NCBI GenBank assembly: GCA_964648795.1
Contig: CAZYMB010000001.1
Coordinates: 143,996-207,995 of the forward strand
DNA: 64,000 nt
DNA from: JAHDDW01 sp964648795
GTDB lineage: Bacteria > Actinomycetota > Acidimicrobiia > Acidimicrobiales > SZUA-35
Direction of reading: 5' to 3'
Notes under the pieces: model-generated
Told to the model about the DNA's origin: nothing
Database searches by the model: none
The model's input: only the letters and a program-made list of their open reading frames with translations
In this document: piece after piece, positions 16,333 to 25,229 of the stretch
How positions within the stretch are numbered: the stretch's first letter is position 1
Layout of the letters: each line of letters opens with the position of its first letter
Made by a program: the position numbers and the translations under genes

Positions 16333-16347
16333 TTCACTGAAATTAGG

Positions 16348-16863
16348 CTAGCTAGCAGGGATATTTAGTACCTGGCCCGGTGATATCTCATCTCGATCCC
16401 CGATGTTATTGGCCGCTATGAGTTCAGAGACTAGTAGGCCAAACTTGTTGTTAGCAATTACCGAGAGAGTGTCGCCCTGTTGTACTACATAGGTTTGAGC
16501 CACACGAGGGTTTTGTGGTGGCGTTACCGCAGTGGTCTGAGGGGTGTTTGGCACTGTAGTTGTCGTGTTTGCTTCCAGTTGGCCTTCTATAACCGTATTG
16601 GCGCTAGTGACCTTGACTCCTATATCAGGTTGGTTAAAAGTTCCTCGAACTCGCGGTTGTGGTTCTGCTAGAGAGTTACTGTTTGGGTCTTGGGTTGTTG
16701 TAGTAGGTAATCCAACGTCTGGGTTGTCTAGCTGGGCCAATGTGTCAGGAATTTGGTTGTCGCTTGGGTCGATCTGAAGCGCTGCCGGAGTTGGTCGCCC
16801 ACAAGCAGCTAACAAAAGGCAGCTCGCAAGTAGGAATGCTCCAGTTAGCAGTGGCCTTTTCAT
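16348..16863 (-). CDS. LysM-domain lipoprotein
   Basis: A lipoprotein signal peptide ends in a lipobox (LLAAC, Cys21). A Thr/Pro/Gln-rich linker follows, and the last 45 residues are one LysM domain (YVVQQGDTLSVIANNKFG ... NIPAS). LysM binds N-acetylglucosamine in peptidoglycan, so this protein probably tethers to the wall from the membrane. The 171-aa chain has no catalytic domain. Confidence 0.9.
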   Translation of the reverse strand: MKRPLLTGAFLLASCLLLAACGRPTPAALQIDPSDNQIPDTLAQLDNPDVGLPTTTTQDPNSNSLAEPQPRVRGTFNQPDIGVKVTSANTVIEGQLEANTTTTVPNTPQTTAVTPPQNPRVAQTYVVQQGDTLSVIANNKFGLLVSELIAANNIGDRDEISPGQVLNIPAS

Positions 16864-16919
16864 CTATTAGATTCTAGTCGCGCTCAACTTAGGATCTAGG
16901 GATGACAATGTGTGACTAC

Positions 16920-19064
16920 TTATTGAGCTGAAGATTTAAGATGCTTGTTCAAGAAGGCGAGCTGACGCTTGATTAGCGAAGCAACGATGTGTGCCCTCTT
17001 CGGCATATGTGTTAACCCAGTGACAGTAACGAGTTCATGGTCGATGTCGTTAACAAAGAGTTCATGGCTGAACTTTAGTGAGTTAGCTGGGACAACATTG
17101 TCGTCGCTCAGCCCATGAATTAGCATCAGGGGACGAGTTAGCTTTGCTGCCTTCTTTACCAGGTCTGAAGTCTCGTATGGCTGCGCTGAGTCTTGGGGAT
17201 TTCCAAGGTAGCGTTCGGTGTAGTGAGTGTCATAGAGTAACCAGTCAGTTACGGGCGCTCCAGCAACCCCGGCATGAAATAGATCTGGACGCTCAATACA
17301 TGCCAGTGCACTTAGGTAGCCACCGAATGACCAGCCTCGAATACCGACAGCTCCTTCGTTAGCGAATGAGTACTGTTCCAGGACATATTCGAGCGCCGAT
17401 ATTTGCCCTTCGAGGATTGGATCAACTAAATCTCTGTAGATGCTAAATTCGAATTCTTGTGTAACCCCTGGTGAGCCTGGGCCATCGGCGACAACGACTA
17501 TGTACCCTTGGTTGGCAAACCACTGAGACACGATGTGGGAGCGGCCTGCTTTTATAACTCGTTGAGCATGAGGCCCACCATAAGGATCGAAAAGCACAGG
17601 CAATTTGACGCCAGAGGTTTCGTCGAACCCACTGGGCTTAAATATTGCTAGTTGAGCTTTGTCTGTGCTTGCAAAATCCACATTGAACTCAATACTTGAA
17701 TCGATTGAATTATCTTCGATCGGTATTTTGTTCCCTTTTGGGTCAACAAGGGTGGTTGTTGTCTGAGTGGAGTCCATATCTCTCGACGTCAACAGAAGTT
17801 GTCCTTCGGTAACTACCGCATTGTTGATGCCGCTGATTTTGCTTAGCTGCTCTACCGTCTTTGTGGTGAGGTTGAGGCCAAAGACGTGGGTTTCTGATGG
17901 TTGGATTGAACTAGTGAAGTAGACGACGTTATTCTCTATGCCAATCAGTTTGCGAATGTAACCAGGAGTATCGACTGCTTCGCCGTTGATCAACAAGCTT
18001 CGATCTATGTCATTGGCAACAATTTCAGCCGTATGCGTTGCATTGGAGTAGAAACCGCCGCTCACAATGTCGAGCCACTTCTGGCCTGTGACTTCACCAA
18101 CTTTGACCAGTACTTTCGTATTTAGGTTTAGTTCGTAGTCGCTAAACAGTGTTTGTGCCCTGTTCTGGAAACGCACCTGAAACTTGTCATTCATTTCTCT
18201 TGCGTCGACAAGGTATTCTTTTTCGGAGCTTTCCCCAGCAGTTGCAAGCTTGGTAGTTAGCCCATCTGTAGTTGCTAGGTAGAGGGTGACCAGCGCATTT
18301 TGTGTGCCTGTATATGGGTAGTGGAGAAGTCGTGGCGGTTCCGTTGGTTTGTCAGGACTGCTTAGATTTAGAAGTTCGACAGCGGACTCGTCTACTTCAG
18401 TAATTAAAAGGTGGTTATCGTCTACCCACCAGTATCCCGAATATCGGCCCATCTCCTCGGCTGCGACAAACTCAGGCACGCCGAGTTGGAGGTGCGCTTC
18501 GGTGTTTTGGTTGTCACTGGCTTGAATGAGGCCGACATGTTTGGCGTTCTGCCAGTCTTGATTAGAAGCTTCGAAGATGTGTAGCGCATTGTTCGACAGG
18601 AGGCTGAGCTTCGTTCCATCTGGTGAGAATTTTAGATTGCTTGTATAGCCGAGGTCTCCCAGAGGAACTTTATATAGTGAGCCGCTGGTGGCGCCCTCAA
18701 AACAAAACACCCAAGGTTGCCCAGAGACACCAAACAAGATCTGATTTTGTTTCACACTAAATGAAGTGATCCCACTGCTGGTTCTACGAAGTCGTTCGTT
18801 CTCTGTTGCTTCAAGCTCTGAAAGCCCAGCATTCGAAGCCACGCTAGTTGCTTCGATCAGTAGCTTCTCTTGACCATTTTCGTTTACTGCCCAAAGCGAC
18901 ATTTCTGGGCTTGTTTCTAGCGATCGAAGAAATACCAGTGTGTGGCTATTGGTCTGGGTCTCGACAAATTTGAAGCCAGTCGGGGAACCATTAGAAAAAC
19001 GGTTAGTTTCAGCGTATTTTCTGAGAATATCAAAGCTTGGGTCGCTGTCGAAAAGTTGATTCAT
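16920..19064 (-). CDS. S9 family prolyl oligopeptidase (DPP IV-like)
   Basis: The 714-aa enzyme has an N-terminal beta-propeller-like region and a C-terminal alpha/beta-hydrolase domain. The nucleophile elbow is GWSFGGY (Ser579), the acid is probably Asp654 in HGLSDDNV, and the base is probably His686 in GLTHMPK. The arrangement fits dipeptidyl-peptidase IV-type enzymes. I see no signal peptide, so it is likely cytoplasmic. It is monocistronic. Confidence 0.92.
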   Translation of the reverse strand: MNQLFDSDPSFDILRKYAETNRFSNGSPTGFKFVETQTNSHTLVFLRSLETSPEMSLWAVNENGQEKLLIEATSVASNAGLSELEATENERLRRTSSGITSFSVKQNQILFGVSGQPWVFCFEGATSGSLYKVPLGDLGYTSNLKFSPDGTKLSLLSNNALHIFEASNQDWQNAKHVGLIQASDNQNTEAHLQLGVPEFVAAEEMGRYSGYWWVDDNHLLITEVDESAVELLNLSSPDKPTEPPRLLHYPYTGTQNALVTLYLATTDGLTTKLATAGESSEKEYLVDAREMNDKFQVRFQNRAQTLFSDYELNLNTKVLVKVGEVTGQKWLDIVSGGFYSNATHTAEIVANDIDRSLLINGEAVDTPGYIRKLIGIENNVVYFTSSIQPSETHVFGLNLTTKTVEQLSKISGINNAVVTEGQLLLTSRDMDSTQTTTTLVDPKGNKIPIEDNSIDSSIEFNVDFASTDKAQLAIFKPSGFDETSGVKLPVLFDPYGGPHAQRVIKAGRSHIVSQWFANQGYIVVVADGPGSPGVTQEFEFSIYRDLVDPILEGQISALEYVLEQYSFANEGAVGIRGWSFGGYLSALACIERPDLFHAGVAGAPVTDWLLYDTHYTERYLGNPQDSAQPYETSDLVKKAAKLTRPLMLIHGLSDDNVVPANSLKFSHELFVNDIDHELVTVTGLTHMPKRAHIVASLIKRQLAFLNKHLKSSAQ

Positions 19065-19181
19065 TAGCTGTATAGCTTAGTTCTAGTTTGTTGGCTACAT
19101 AGGGGCCATAGCGATAAGACATTCATTTCTGATTTAGTTGCTATAGTCGGCTATGCTTAGTTCGCTGACAAAGGAGTTGTC

Positions 19182-19451
19182 ATGGTTAAGGTATGGATAG
19201 ATCAGGATCTTTGCACCGGTGACGGACTATGTGCTGAGATTTCTCCAGACGTGTTTTTTGGACAAGACGACGGTCTTTATTATGTTAAAGAGACCGCTGC
19301 GAATTTCGGTGAAGAGAAGCTTTTTGACGGTACGAATAACCCTGCTGGGGCTGAAGGAATGGCTCGTATCCCGGAAGGTGGCATCGAGGGAGTTGTCGAA
19401 GCTGCCGAAGAGTGTCCAGGCGAATGCATCTTTATTGATGTAGAAGAATAA
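19182..19451 (+). CDS. ferredoxin, single-cluster
   Basis: Small acidic electron carrier of 89 aa. Cysteines lie in C-x5-C (CTGDGLC at 11-17) and C-x3-C (CPGEC) near the end, a pattern typical of actinobacterial 3Fe-4S or single 4Fe-4S ferredoxins. A 40-residue insert between the motifs is rich in Gly and Glu. AAGGAG at 19171-19176 sets the start. No dedicated redox partner is adjacent. Confidence 0.92.
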   Translation: MVKVWIDQDLCTGDGLCAEISPDVFFGQDDGLYYVKETAANFGEEKLFDGTNNPAGAEGMARIPEGGIEGVVEAAEECPGECIFIDVEE

Positions 19452-19501
19452 AAATAGTCCGTTTGACTTAAATTTCTCGAATACGGGCCGATTTCTAATG
19501 T

Positions 19502-20668
19502 GTGCACATCAGAACTATCGGAAAAGTATTCTTTGCTATAGGGTTTTGCGTCTTCGCAGCGTTCTTCGGGCGCTTCGTTGTTAACGCTTATATAACTGAA
19601 CCTGCAGCAGTTCAGATCCGGCTAACTGGTGTGGACCTAAGGACTGAAATAGAGGAAAGCTCGCAGGAGTCTCCGTTCAGCTTGGAGTTGCCAGATGACT
19701 TAAGGCGTTTCCCAACCGACCTGGGGTTCATTTCTAACCCGTTCGTCGAACAAGAACCAGAAGATGACGCTGAGGAAGAAAAGCAGGAAGCCACACGAGG
19801 GCGTCTACCAGCTGGTCAGTTGACTCCTGAAGAGGAACTAGTACTTGGAGGCGAAGCCTCGGTCGCTGGACGAGTTGTTGGCCCTGAGGGACCGGTTGAA
19901 GGAGCTACGGTTCGCCTCGAGAGGGAATCTGATTCTGGGCTAGGCACTCTTGATGTCATAACTGATGAAGAAGGTCTCTACGAAGTTGAAGGATTACAAG
20001 GCGGCCGTTACCGAGCCAGAGCCTTTGTCCCTTCAGAATTTGCCTCCGCCAATATAGAAACATTCTTCTTAGACAATATTTCTACAGATGCTTTGGGTAT
20101 TGATTTCTTGAACCTGACTAAGCCTGATGTGTTCGAGTTGAACCTTCAAGTTAGATCTCAAGGTCAGAATATTTTGGTTGAGTATGTATCTGGCGGGAAC
20201 ATCTTTAATGGATCAACGGGAATGTTTGGCGTCAGCGTAACCCAGCAAGTTGTAGACCCAGACGGTGTAATTGTTCAGCAGCCGCAGTCTGGATTTGATA
20301 TCGAGATTGATGGAACCCCAGATTATGCGAGCCTCACTAATGTAACCACAACTAATTCAAGAGGCTTAGCTATATTTACCGCTCGCTGCGAAGAATCAAC
20401 CAGCGGTAACCACACTGGCAACATTAGCGCTTCCAAAGAAGTGAGAGAACTTGTTCCAATGGAGCAAGTCGTAGTCAATAATCAATCAGATGAAGATGCT
20501 GAAAACTCAGTGCCGGCACCCGACCCAGTACCAACTTTTAGAACAGTAACACTAAGCGACAGCGTTCGAGTCATCTACCCAAGTTGTGTTAACCCACCTC
20601 CTCCGCCTGAACCCGAGCCAGAAGCACAGGATGAGGCGCAGAACCAAGGCGAGGACAACAATGAATAG
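19502..20668 (+). CDS. membrane-anchored protein with carboxypeptidase-regulatory-like domain
   Basis: First gene of an envelope operon. An N-terminal membrane helix (about 7-28) is followed by an acidic linker and a beta-sandwich-like domain at about 118-180 (VAGRVVGPEGPVEGATVRLE ... DEEGLYEVEGLQGGRYRARA), which resembles carboxypeptidase regulatory or Cna-B-type folds. A second beta-rich region and a Pro/Glu-rich C-terminus follow. Start is GTG at 19502. Its end overlaps the PBP gene by 8 bp, so it is probably translated together with it and may help organise wall synthesis. Confidence 0.7.
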   Translation: MHIRTIGKVFFAIGFCVFAAFFGRFVVNAYITEPAAVQIRLTGVDLRTEIEESSQESPFSLELPDDLRRFPTDLGFISNPFVEQEPEDDAEEEKQEATRGRLPAGQLTPEEELVLGGEASVAGRVVGPEGPVEGATVRLERESDSGLGTLDVITDEEGLYEVEGLQGGRYRARAFVPSEFASANIETFFLDNISTDALGIDFLNLTKPDVFELNLQVRSQGQNILVEYVSGGNIFNGSTGMFGVSVTQQVVDPDGVIVQQPQSGFDIEIDGTPDYASLTNVTTTNSRGLAIFTARCEESTSGNHTGNISASKEVRELVPMEQVVVNNQSDEDAENSVPAPDPVPTFRTVTLSDSVRVIYPSCVNPPPPPEPEPEAQDEAQNQGEDNNE

Positions 20669-22901
20669 TTTTCAAAGTGGAATCAAATCAATCCGTTGGG
20701 GCAAAGTCACAAAGTTTGCAGTGAAGGGCCTAATCGCATTCATTATTGCATTCGGTCTGAGTATCCCCATCGCCGGTGGTGTTGCCGTGGCAACATTCCT
20801 TGGGCTTCCATTGCCTGGTAGTGAGTTACCTGAAGAGCCTAGAAGTCTGGTAGCTGAACCATCAATAGTTCTTGATGCGAACGGTGATGAGATTGCGTTA
20901 TTTAGAGACTTTGATCAAACAGTCGAAATCGAACCAGAAGATATACCACAACATCTCAAGGATGCATTTGTAGCAATTGAAGACCGACGTTTTTGGGAAC
21001 ATTCTGGCGTTGACCTTGAAGGTATCGCTCGTGCAGCTAGAGAGAACGTGAGCGCAGGCTATGTCAAAGAGGGTGGCTCAACCATCACTCAGCAGTACAT
21101 CAAGAACGCCTATCTAAATAACGCCAAAAGTTTCGAGCGTAAGATCGATGAAGCTCTACTGGCCGTTGAGCTTGAAAAAGAACTATCAAAAGAAGAGATC
21201 TTGTTTAACTACGTGAACATCTCGTTCTTCGGTTCCGGAGCTTACGGGGTAGGCGCCGCCTCCGAAATCTACTTCTCTAAGCACGTCTCTGAGATCAACA
21301 TTTCTGAAGCAGCCACACTTGCAGGGCTTGTTAAAGCACCGACGGCGTTCTCGCCACATTCAAATCCGGAAGCAGCAGATGAACGCCGACGGCTTGTGAT
21401 TAACGCAATGCTCGAAGAGGGCTATATAACTGAAGCTGAGGCAGCTGAAGCGACAGCAGCAGAAGTCAAGCGCTTTTCTGACGGGGACTTTACCTTGCCA
21501 GCAACCTTCGTATTTGATCGACCATCTAAAGGTTCAGACGAATTCCCATTTTTCTCAGACTGGATTGAGCAGACACTTGTCGACGAGCTTGGTCCAGACC
21601 AGGTCTATCGAGGTGGTTTAACTATTCAAACCACACTTGACCCAGAACTTCAGAACGCTGCTCGTGAGGCAGCGGACGCTCGTCTTGAGACCACAGAGCA
21701 TCCAGTAGATCTTTCAATTGTTTCGGTGGAGCCAGACACTGGCTTTGTCAGAGCAATCTTAGGAGGCCGTGATTACGAGACTTCGCAGGTTAACTTGGGC
21801 CTTGGTGGTACGAGTGGTTTCCAGCCTGGTTCTACTTTCAAGCCATTCGTTCTGGCCACTGCCTTCGAACAGGGGATTGGTCCGGAAGTTATCTATGATG
21901 CTCCCGCAACTTGGCCAGTTCCAGGTTGTGTTGGAGACGAATGTTCGATTTCTAACTTTGGTGTAAATGGCTTTGGAGAGATCACACTTCGAGAGGCTAT
22001 GCGTGCCTCAGTCAACACTGTATTTGCGCAGCTGGTTGTCGATGTAACAATTGGTGAAACTGTAGAGCTATCTCAGAATTTTGGGCTGTCTCGAGTATCT
22101 GATGATGTTGCCTATGGTCCAAGTTTCGCACTTGGTGCAGCTGAGGCTTCACCATTAGAAATGGCTTCGGCGTATGCCACTTTTGCTAACTCGGGTATCT
22201 ATCAAGAGCCCACAGCGATTCTGACTGTTACTGATAGTGATGAGAACGTAATTATTGATAACCGTTTACGTCAAGGGGAGCGAGTTATTTCTGCAGCAAC
22301 TGCTGACAATGTTACCGACGTACTAGCTGGTGTTATCGATGGTGGAACGGGTGCTCGTGCCAGTATCGGTCGTCCAGCGGCTGGTAAGACAGGTACTGCT
22401 CAGGCGTTTAGAGCCGCATGGTTTGTTGGCTACACACCTCAGCTAGCAACAGCAGTTTGGATGGGTCACTCTGATGGTTTGCGATCTCTCGAAAATATTA
22501 ACGGTGTCAGAAACGTGACAGGTGGCTCGCATCCTGCAACAGCTTGGCGAGACTTTAACCTAGCTGCCCATGAAGGTCTAGATGTAATCGAGTTTCCGGA
22601 ACCAGATCAGATTGTGTCACTTGACTTCGTCGAACCTCAACTAGATGAGAACGGAGAACTAATTGAAGTTCCTGTTCAGCGAGTTACTAAGCAGGCTGTG
22701 CGTGAGTTTACTGAAATTGGAGCTCAGCAGGCTAGATCATCGCTCGCCAGAAACTGTGGCGAGCGCGACTGTGTCGAGAGAGAAGTTGATCTTCCAAACT
22801 TGCCAGCTTCAGTTCCACCTACAACTATTCCGCCTACAACCGTTGCGCCAGTGGGTAACGATCAAAGTTCTTCAATAAATCAGGAGAGAGACAATGAGTA
22901 G
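20661..22901 (+). CDS. class A penicillin-binding protein (transglycosylase/transpeptidase)
   Basis: Bifunctional peptidoglycan synthase of 746 aa. A membrane helix (about 20-47) precedes the GT51 domain with catalytic Glu107 in AIEDRRFWEHSGVD and GGSTITQQ. The transpeptidase domain has the S-x-x-K motif in STFKPF, SVNT and KTGT. A Thr/Pro tail ends the protein. ATG at 20661, preceded by GAGG, is preferred over the longer frame to 20586. It overlaps both neighbours by 8 bp. Confidence 0.95.
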   Translation: MNSFQSGIKSIRWGKVTKFAVKGLIAFIIAFGLSIPIAGGVAVATFLGLPLPGSELPEEPRSLVAEPSIVLDANGDEIALFRDFDQTVEIEPEDIPQHLKDAFVAIEDRRFWEHSGVDLEGIARAARENVSAGYVKEGGSTITQQYIKNAYLNNAKSFERKIDEALLAVELEKELSKEEILFNYVNISFFGSGAYGVGAASEIYFSKHVSEINISEAATLAGLVKAPTAFSPHSNPEAADERRRLVINAMLEEGYITEAEAAEATAAEVKRFSDGDFTLPATFVFDRPSKGSDEFPFFSDWIEQTLVDELGPDQVYRGGLTIQTTLDPELQNAAREAADARLETTEHPVDLSIVSVEPDTGFVRAILGGRDYETSQVNLGLGGTSGFQPGSTFKPFVLATAFEQGIGPEVIYDAPATWPVPGCVGDECSISNFGVNGFGEITLREAMRASVNTVFAQLVVDVTIGETVELSQNFGLSRVSDDVAYGPSFALGAAEASPLEMASAYATFANSGIYQEPTAILTVTDSDENVIIDNRLRQGERVISAATADNVTDVLAGVIDGGTGARASIGRPAAGKTGTAQAFRAAWFVGYTPQLATAVWMGHSDGLRSLENINGVRNVTGGSHPATAWRDFNLAAHEGLDVIEFPEPDQIVSLDFVEPQLDENGELIEVPVQRVTKQAVREFTEIGAQQARSSLARNCGERDCVEREVDLPNLPASVPPTTIPPTTVAPVGNDQSSSINQERDNE

Positions 22902-24096
22902 AAACTCATCAATAAACACAACCCAACCAACAGAAATTGATTTGGATACAAATCAGCTTGATCTGCGAAGCGAAGCTCAGTCAGAGCAACCTAGGTTTCG
23001 TCGTCGCAAGACCGATCAACCGAGCCAATCTGACAGGGTATCTTTGGCTACTAAGTTCAAGGACCGAAGACAGCGTAAGAAGGCAAAGCGCCGACGTTTC
23101 TTGCGTTATCGCATCGTCCCTAAATCAATTCTCGCTACCGCTTCATTTCTTCTAGCTATAGCTATCGGTATTGCGTTTAGTGGGGCTTCTTTCTATGCGT
23201 TCTACAACAGTCGCTTATCTGAAAACGAACAGGCTGTTGGACGTTTTGTTGACGGTTTCGACCAGCAATTCAATGATGCAGCAGGAGCGCTAGACACATT
23301 AAGAGATTCTTCTGTTGAGCAGATTAGAAATGAGCTAGGACCGCTTGAGAGCTTTGTTGCCAACGCAAATGGTGTTGTGGAATTACCAGCCGTGCTTGGC
23401 GATTCTGTATGGCTATTAGAAACCAGAAACACCGATGGTGAAGTCCTAATTGGCTCTGCGTTTGCTGTAGCTGGTCATCAAGGAGGAACAGCATTCCTTA
23501 CTAGCTTCTCAGTTGTCCGGGACAACGCTCGTCTTCCAGCACCTGGCATCGAGCTAGTCAACGACAACGAACGGATAACGGGAGAGCTTTGGTCTTGGGA
23601 CGAAGGTAGTGATCTAGCTCTTGTAGTCGTCGACGAAGCTGTTGAGTTGCTCGAGTTTGCAACGAACGCCGAACAAGTTGATGGCCTAGGTCAAAGCGTC
23701 TTTGCTGTCTCTGGCGTTGGTGGCAATGGAGCTACGGCAGTTCCAGGAATTTTGGTTGATAGCTCACGAAGTGGCTTGCAGCACACCGCTCCAGTTGGAA
23801 CACTTTTTGAAGGTGGCCCACTTGTTGACGGAGCTGGCCGAATTGTAGGAGTTTCTTCTACAGAGTTTCGACCTTACGGAATAGATCCAGGTCAGGTTGG
23901 ACAGTCCGTTGATGTTCAGATAATTTGCACATCAATTCTGCGTTGTTCTGAAACCGATGGAATCTTGGCCGCAGAAGTCGGCGGTATTGCTCAGGAACGT
24001 CTGGTACAAGAAGAAGTAGCAGATGATGCTGACGCTGACGGAAACATCGACAATGTTGATGCAACTAGTGAAAGTTCTGATTCAGCTAGCAACTAA
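22894..24096 (+). CDS. membrane-anchored trypsin-fold protein lacking catalytic residues
   Basis: A basic cytoplasmic N-terminus (about 30-75), a membrane helix (80-104) and a trypsin/HtrA-like domain (about 165-350). The fold is indicated by the order GSAF, FLTSFSVV, SDLALV and FEGGPLVD-GRIVGV. In the usual motifs the catalytic His (T-n-x-H-V-V) is Ser206 here, and the catalytic Ser (N-S-G-G-P-L) is Glu306; only the Asp240 position is kept. It is therefore probably a non-catalytic binding protein. It is coupled to the PBP gene by an 8-bp overlap and ends with an acidic tail. Confidence 0.78.
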   Translation: MSRNSSINTTQPTEIDLDTNQLDLRSEAQSEQPRFRRRKTDQPSQSDRVSLATKFKDRRQRKKAKRRRFLRYRIVPKSILATASFLLAIAIGIAFSGASFYAFYNSRLSENEQAVGRFVDGFDQQFNDAAGALDTLRDSSVEQIRNELGPLESFVANANGVVELPAVLGDSVWLLETRNTDGEVLIGSAFAVAGHQGGTAFLTSFSVVRDNARLPAPGIELVNDNERITGELWSWDEGSDLALVVVDEAVELLEFATNAEQVDGLGQSVFAVSGVGGNGATAVPGILVDSSRSGLQHTAPVGTLFEGGPLVDGAGRIVGVSSTEFRPYGIDPGQVGQSVDVQIICTSILRCSETDGILAAEVGGIAQERLVQEEVADDADADGNIDNVDATSESSDSASN

Positions 24097-24109
24097 TTGC
24101 AAGGCTGAG

Positions 24110-24298
24110 CTAATTCGCGAAGTCTTCCTCAGGATCAACCATATGTGCACCCATATGATCCTGGGGGGCTTCGTCTCCCGGGGGCAGACTCTTTGCTTCA
24201 AACTTCTTTTGTGGGAAGTTGATGCGATCTACAAAAACAATCAGCGAGATAATAAAGACGCTGGCGACAACAAATATCAGTAGAAGTAGTATCTGCAT
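24110..24298 (-). CDS. small single-pass membrane protein
   Basis: A 62-aa protein with one N-terminal hydrophobic helix (about 2-22) followed by a charged tail rich in Asp, Pro and His. ATG at 24298 is preceded by AAAGAG, and the longer frame to 24445 runs through the repeat region and is not credible. Family not recognised. It is convergent with the gene at 22894, with a 13-nt gap. Confidence 0.55.
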   Translation of the reverse strand: MQILLLLIFVVASVFIISLIVFVDRINFPQKKFEAKSLPPGDEAPQDHMGAHMVDPEEDFAN

Positions 24299-24326
24299 AA
24301 CTCTTTCATTGTAAAGGATTTTCAGG

Positions 24327-24353
24327 CCGATGTTTTGCGACGCAAAACTCGCT
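24327..24353. repeat. 27-nt palindromic repeat, copy 1
   Basis: Contains GTTTTGC/GCAAAAC arms around GAC. It is a direct repeat of 24405-24431 with one base difference. Confidence 0.8.
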
Positions 24354-24404
24354 TGAATTCGAAGAGTTCCCGAGGGCGTTCGTCGAAACGATTGTCCAGC
24401 AACC

Positions 24405-24431
24405 CCGATGTTTTGCAACGCAAAACTCGCT
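24405..24431. repeat. 27-nt palindromic repeat, copy 2
   Basis: Second copy with arms GTTTTGC/GCAAAAC around AAC, 78 bp from copy 1 and directly adjoining the 26-nt hairpin repeat behind tRNA-Arg. Confidence 0.8.
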
Positions 24432-24456
24432 AAGGGCTTCGCCAAAGGCGAAACCG
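24431..24456 (-). repeat. 26-nt hairpin repeat behind tRNA-Arg (copy 2)
   Basis: Identical to 12320-12345 and placed 4 nt beyond the tRNA 3' end, as in the tRNA-Tyr locus. Confidence 0.85.
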
Positions 24457-24460
24457 CCGG

Positions 24461-24532
24461 TACCCCCGATAGGAATCGAACCTACGCACATGGTTTAGGA
24501 AACCAATGCTCTATCCACTGAGCTACGGGGGC
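24461..24532 (-). tRNA. tRNA-Arg (CCU)
   Basis: A 72-nt tRNA. Acceptor GCCCCCG pairs with CGGGGGT (ending in a G-U pair), the anticodon loop TTCCTAA gives CCT, and the T arm is GTAGG/TTCGATT/CCTAT. CCA is not encoded. Confidence 0.93.
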
Positions 24533-24586
24533 TAAGGGCCTCTAGTGTATCCGGTGACTTAACTCGCCAAAGCTAATTCTCGTTCA

Positions 24587-25036
24587 CTAGGCAGCAATTT
24601 GGGTTCTCATTTCTGACAAACCACGATGAATCATGCTCTTTACAGTTCCTACCGGGATATCCATGAGCTCGCCTACCTCAGTGTTTGTGTAGCCAGAGTA
24701 GAACTTGTGGTAGATCGCTGTGCGTCGTTGCTCGTTAAGCGTTGATAGGACATCTGACAGGTATATTGTTTCTTGCTCGTTTGTTAGGTCTAGTAGGTGT
24801 TCGTTGCTGCGATGAGTCTGTCGTTTGCGAAGTTCGTCGTTCGCCTTGTTAAAGGCAACCCGGTATAGATAGTTTGCTGGCTCATTGAGATCGTCCCAGC
24901 GTTGCCAGACCTTAGAGAAGGACTCTTGTGCTATTTCTTCGGCCACCGTCTGGAGGTCTACGACTCGCTTAATGCTTCGAACTAGTTGCTCTACATTTGC
25001 AGAGTAAAAGTCGTTAAATAGAGTGCTTGATTGCAT
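24587..25036 (-). CDS. ECF-type RNA polymerase sigma factor
   Basis: A short sigma-70 family protein of 149 aa. Region 2 includes the FSKVWQRWDDLNEPANYLYRVAFNKANDELR block, and region 4 is a helix-turn-helix near the end (YTNTEVGELMDIPVGTVKSMIHRGL). No anti-sigma factor is adjacent, and the genes on either side are unrelated, so its control is unknown. Confidence 0.88.
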   Translation of the reverse strand: MQSSTLFNDFYSANVEQLVRSIKRVVDLQTVAEEIAQESFSKVWQRWDDLNEPANYLYRVAFNKANDELRKRQTHRSNEHLLDLTNEQETIYLSDVLSTLNEQRRTAIYHKFYSGYTNTEVGELMDIPVGTVKSMIHRGLSEMRTQIAA

Positions 25037-25229
25037 TTTTCCCGCCCGGTTTTGATTACTTCCAGTGTGAACGATGAAACCTGTTTGTGGAATGGGTCAC
25101 TGGTCCCAAAAAGGCAATTTTGAGAATAGTCCTTTTGGCCCTGGTGGGCGATGAGGACTTATGAGATAATAGAAGTTGGTTAGGGGCCGGTGTAGCTTTG
25201 TAGCCATTTATAGCTATCGTTTTATTGGT

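Noticed and set aside
24299..24445. Longer start for the small membrane protein at 24110.
   Set aside because: The extension would translate the palindromic repeats. The downstream ATG at 24298 directly begins the membrane helix and has an RBS-like sequence.
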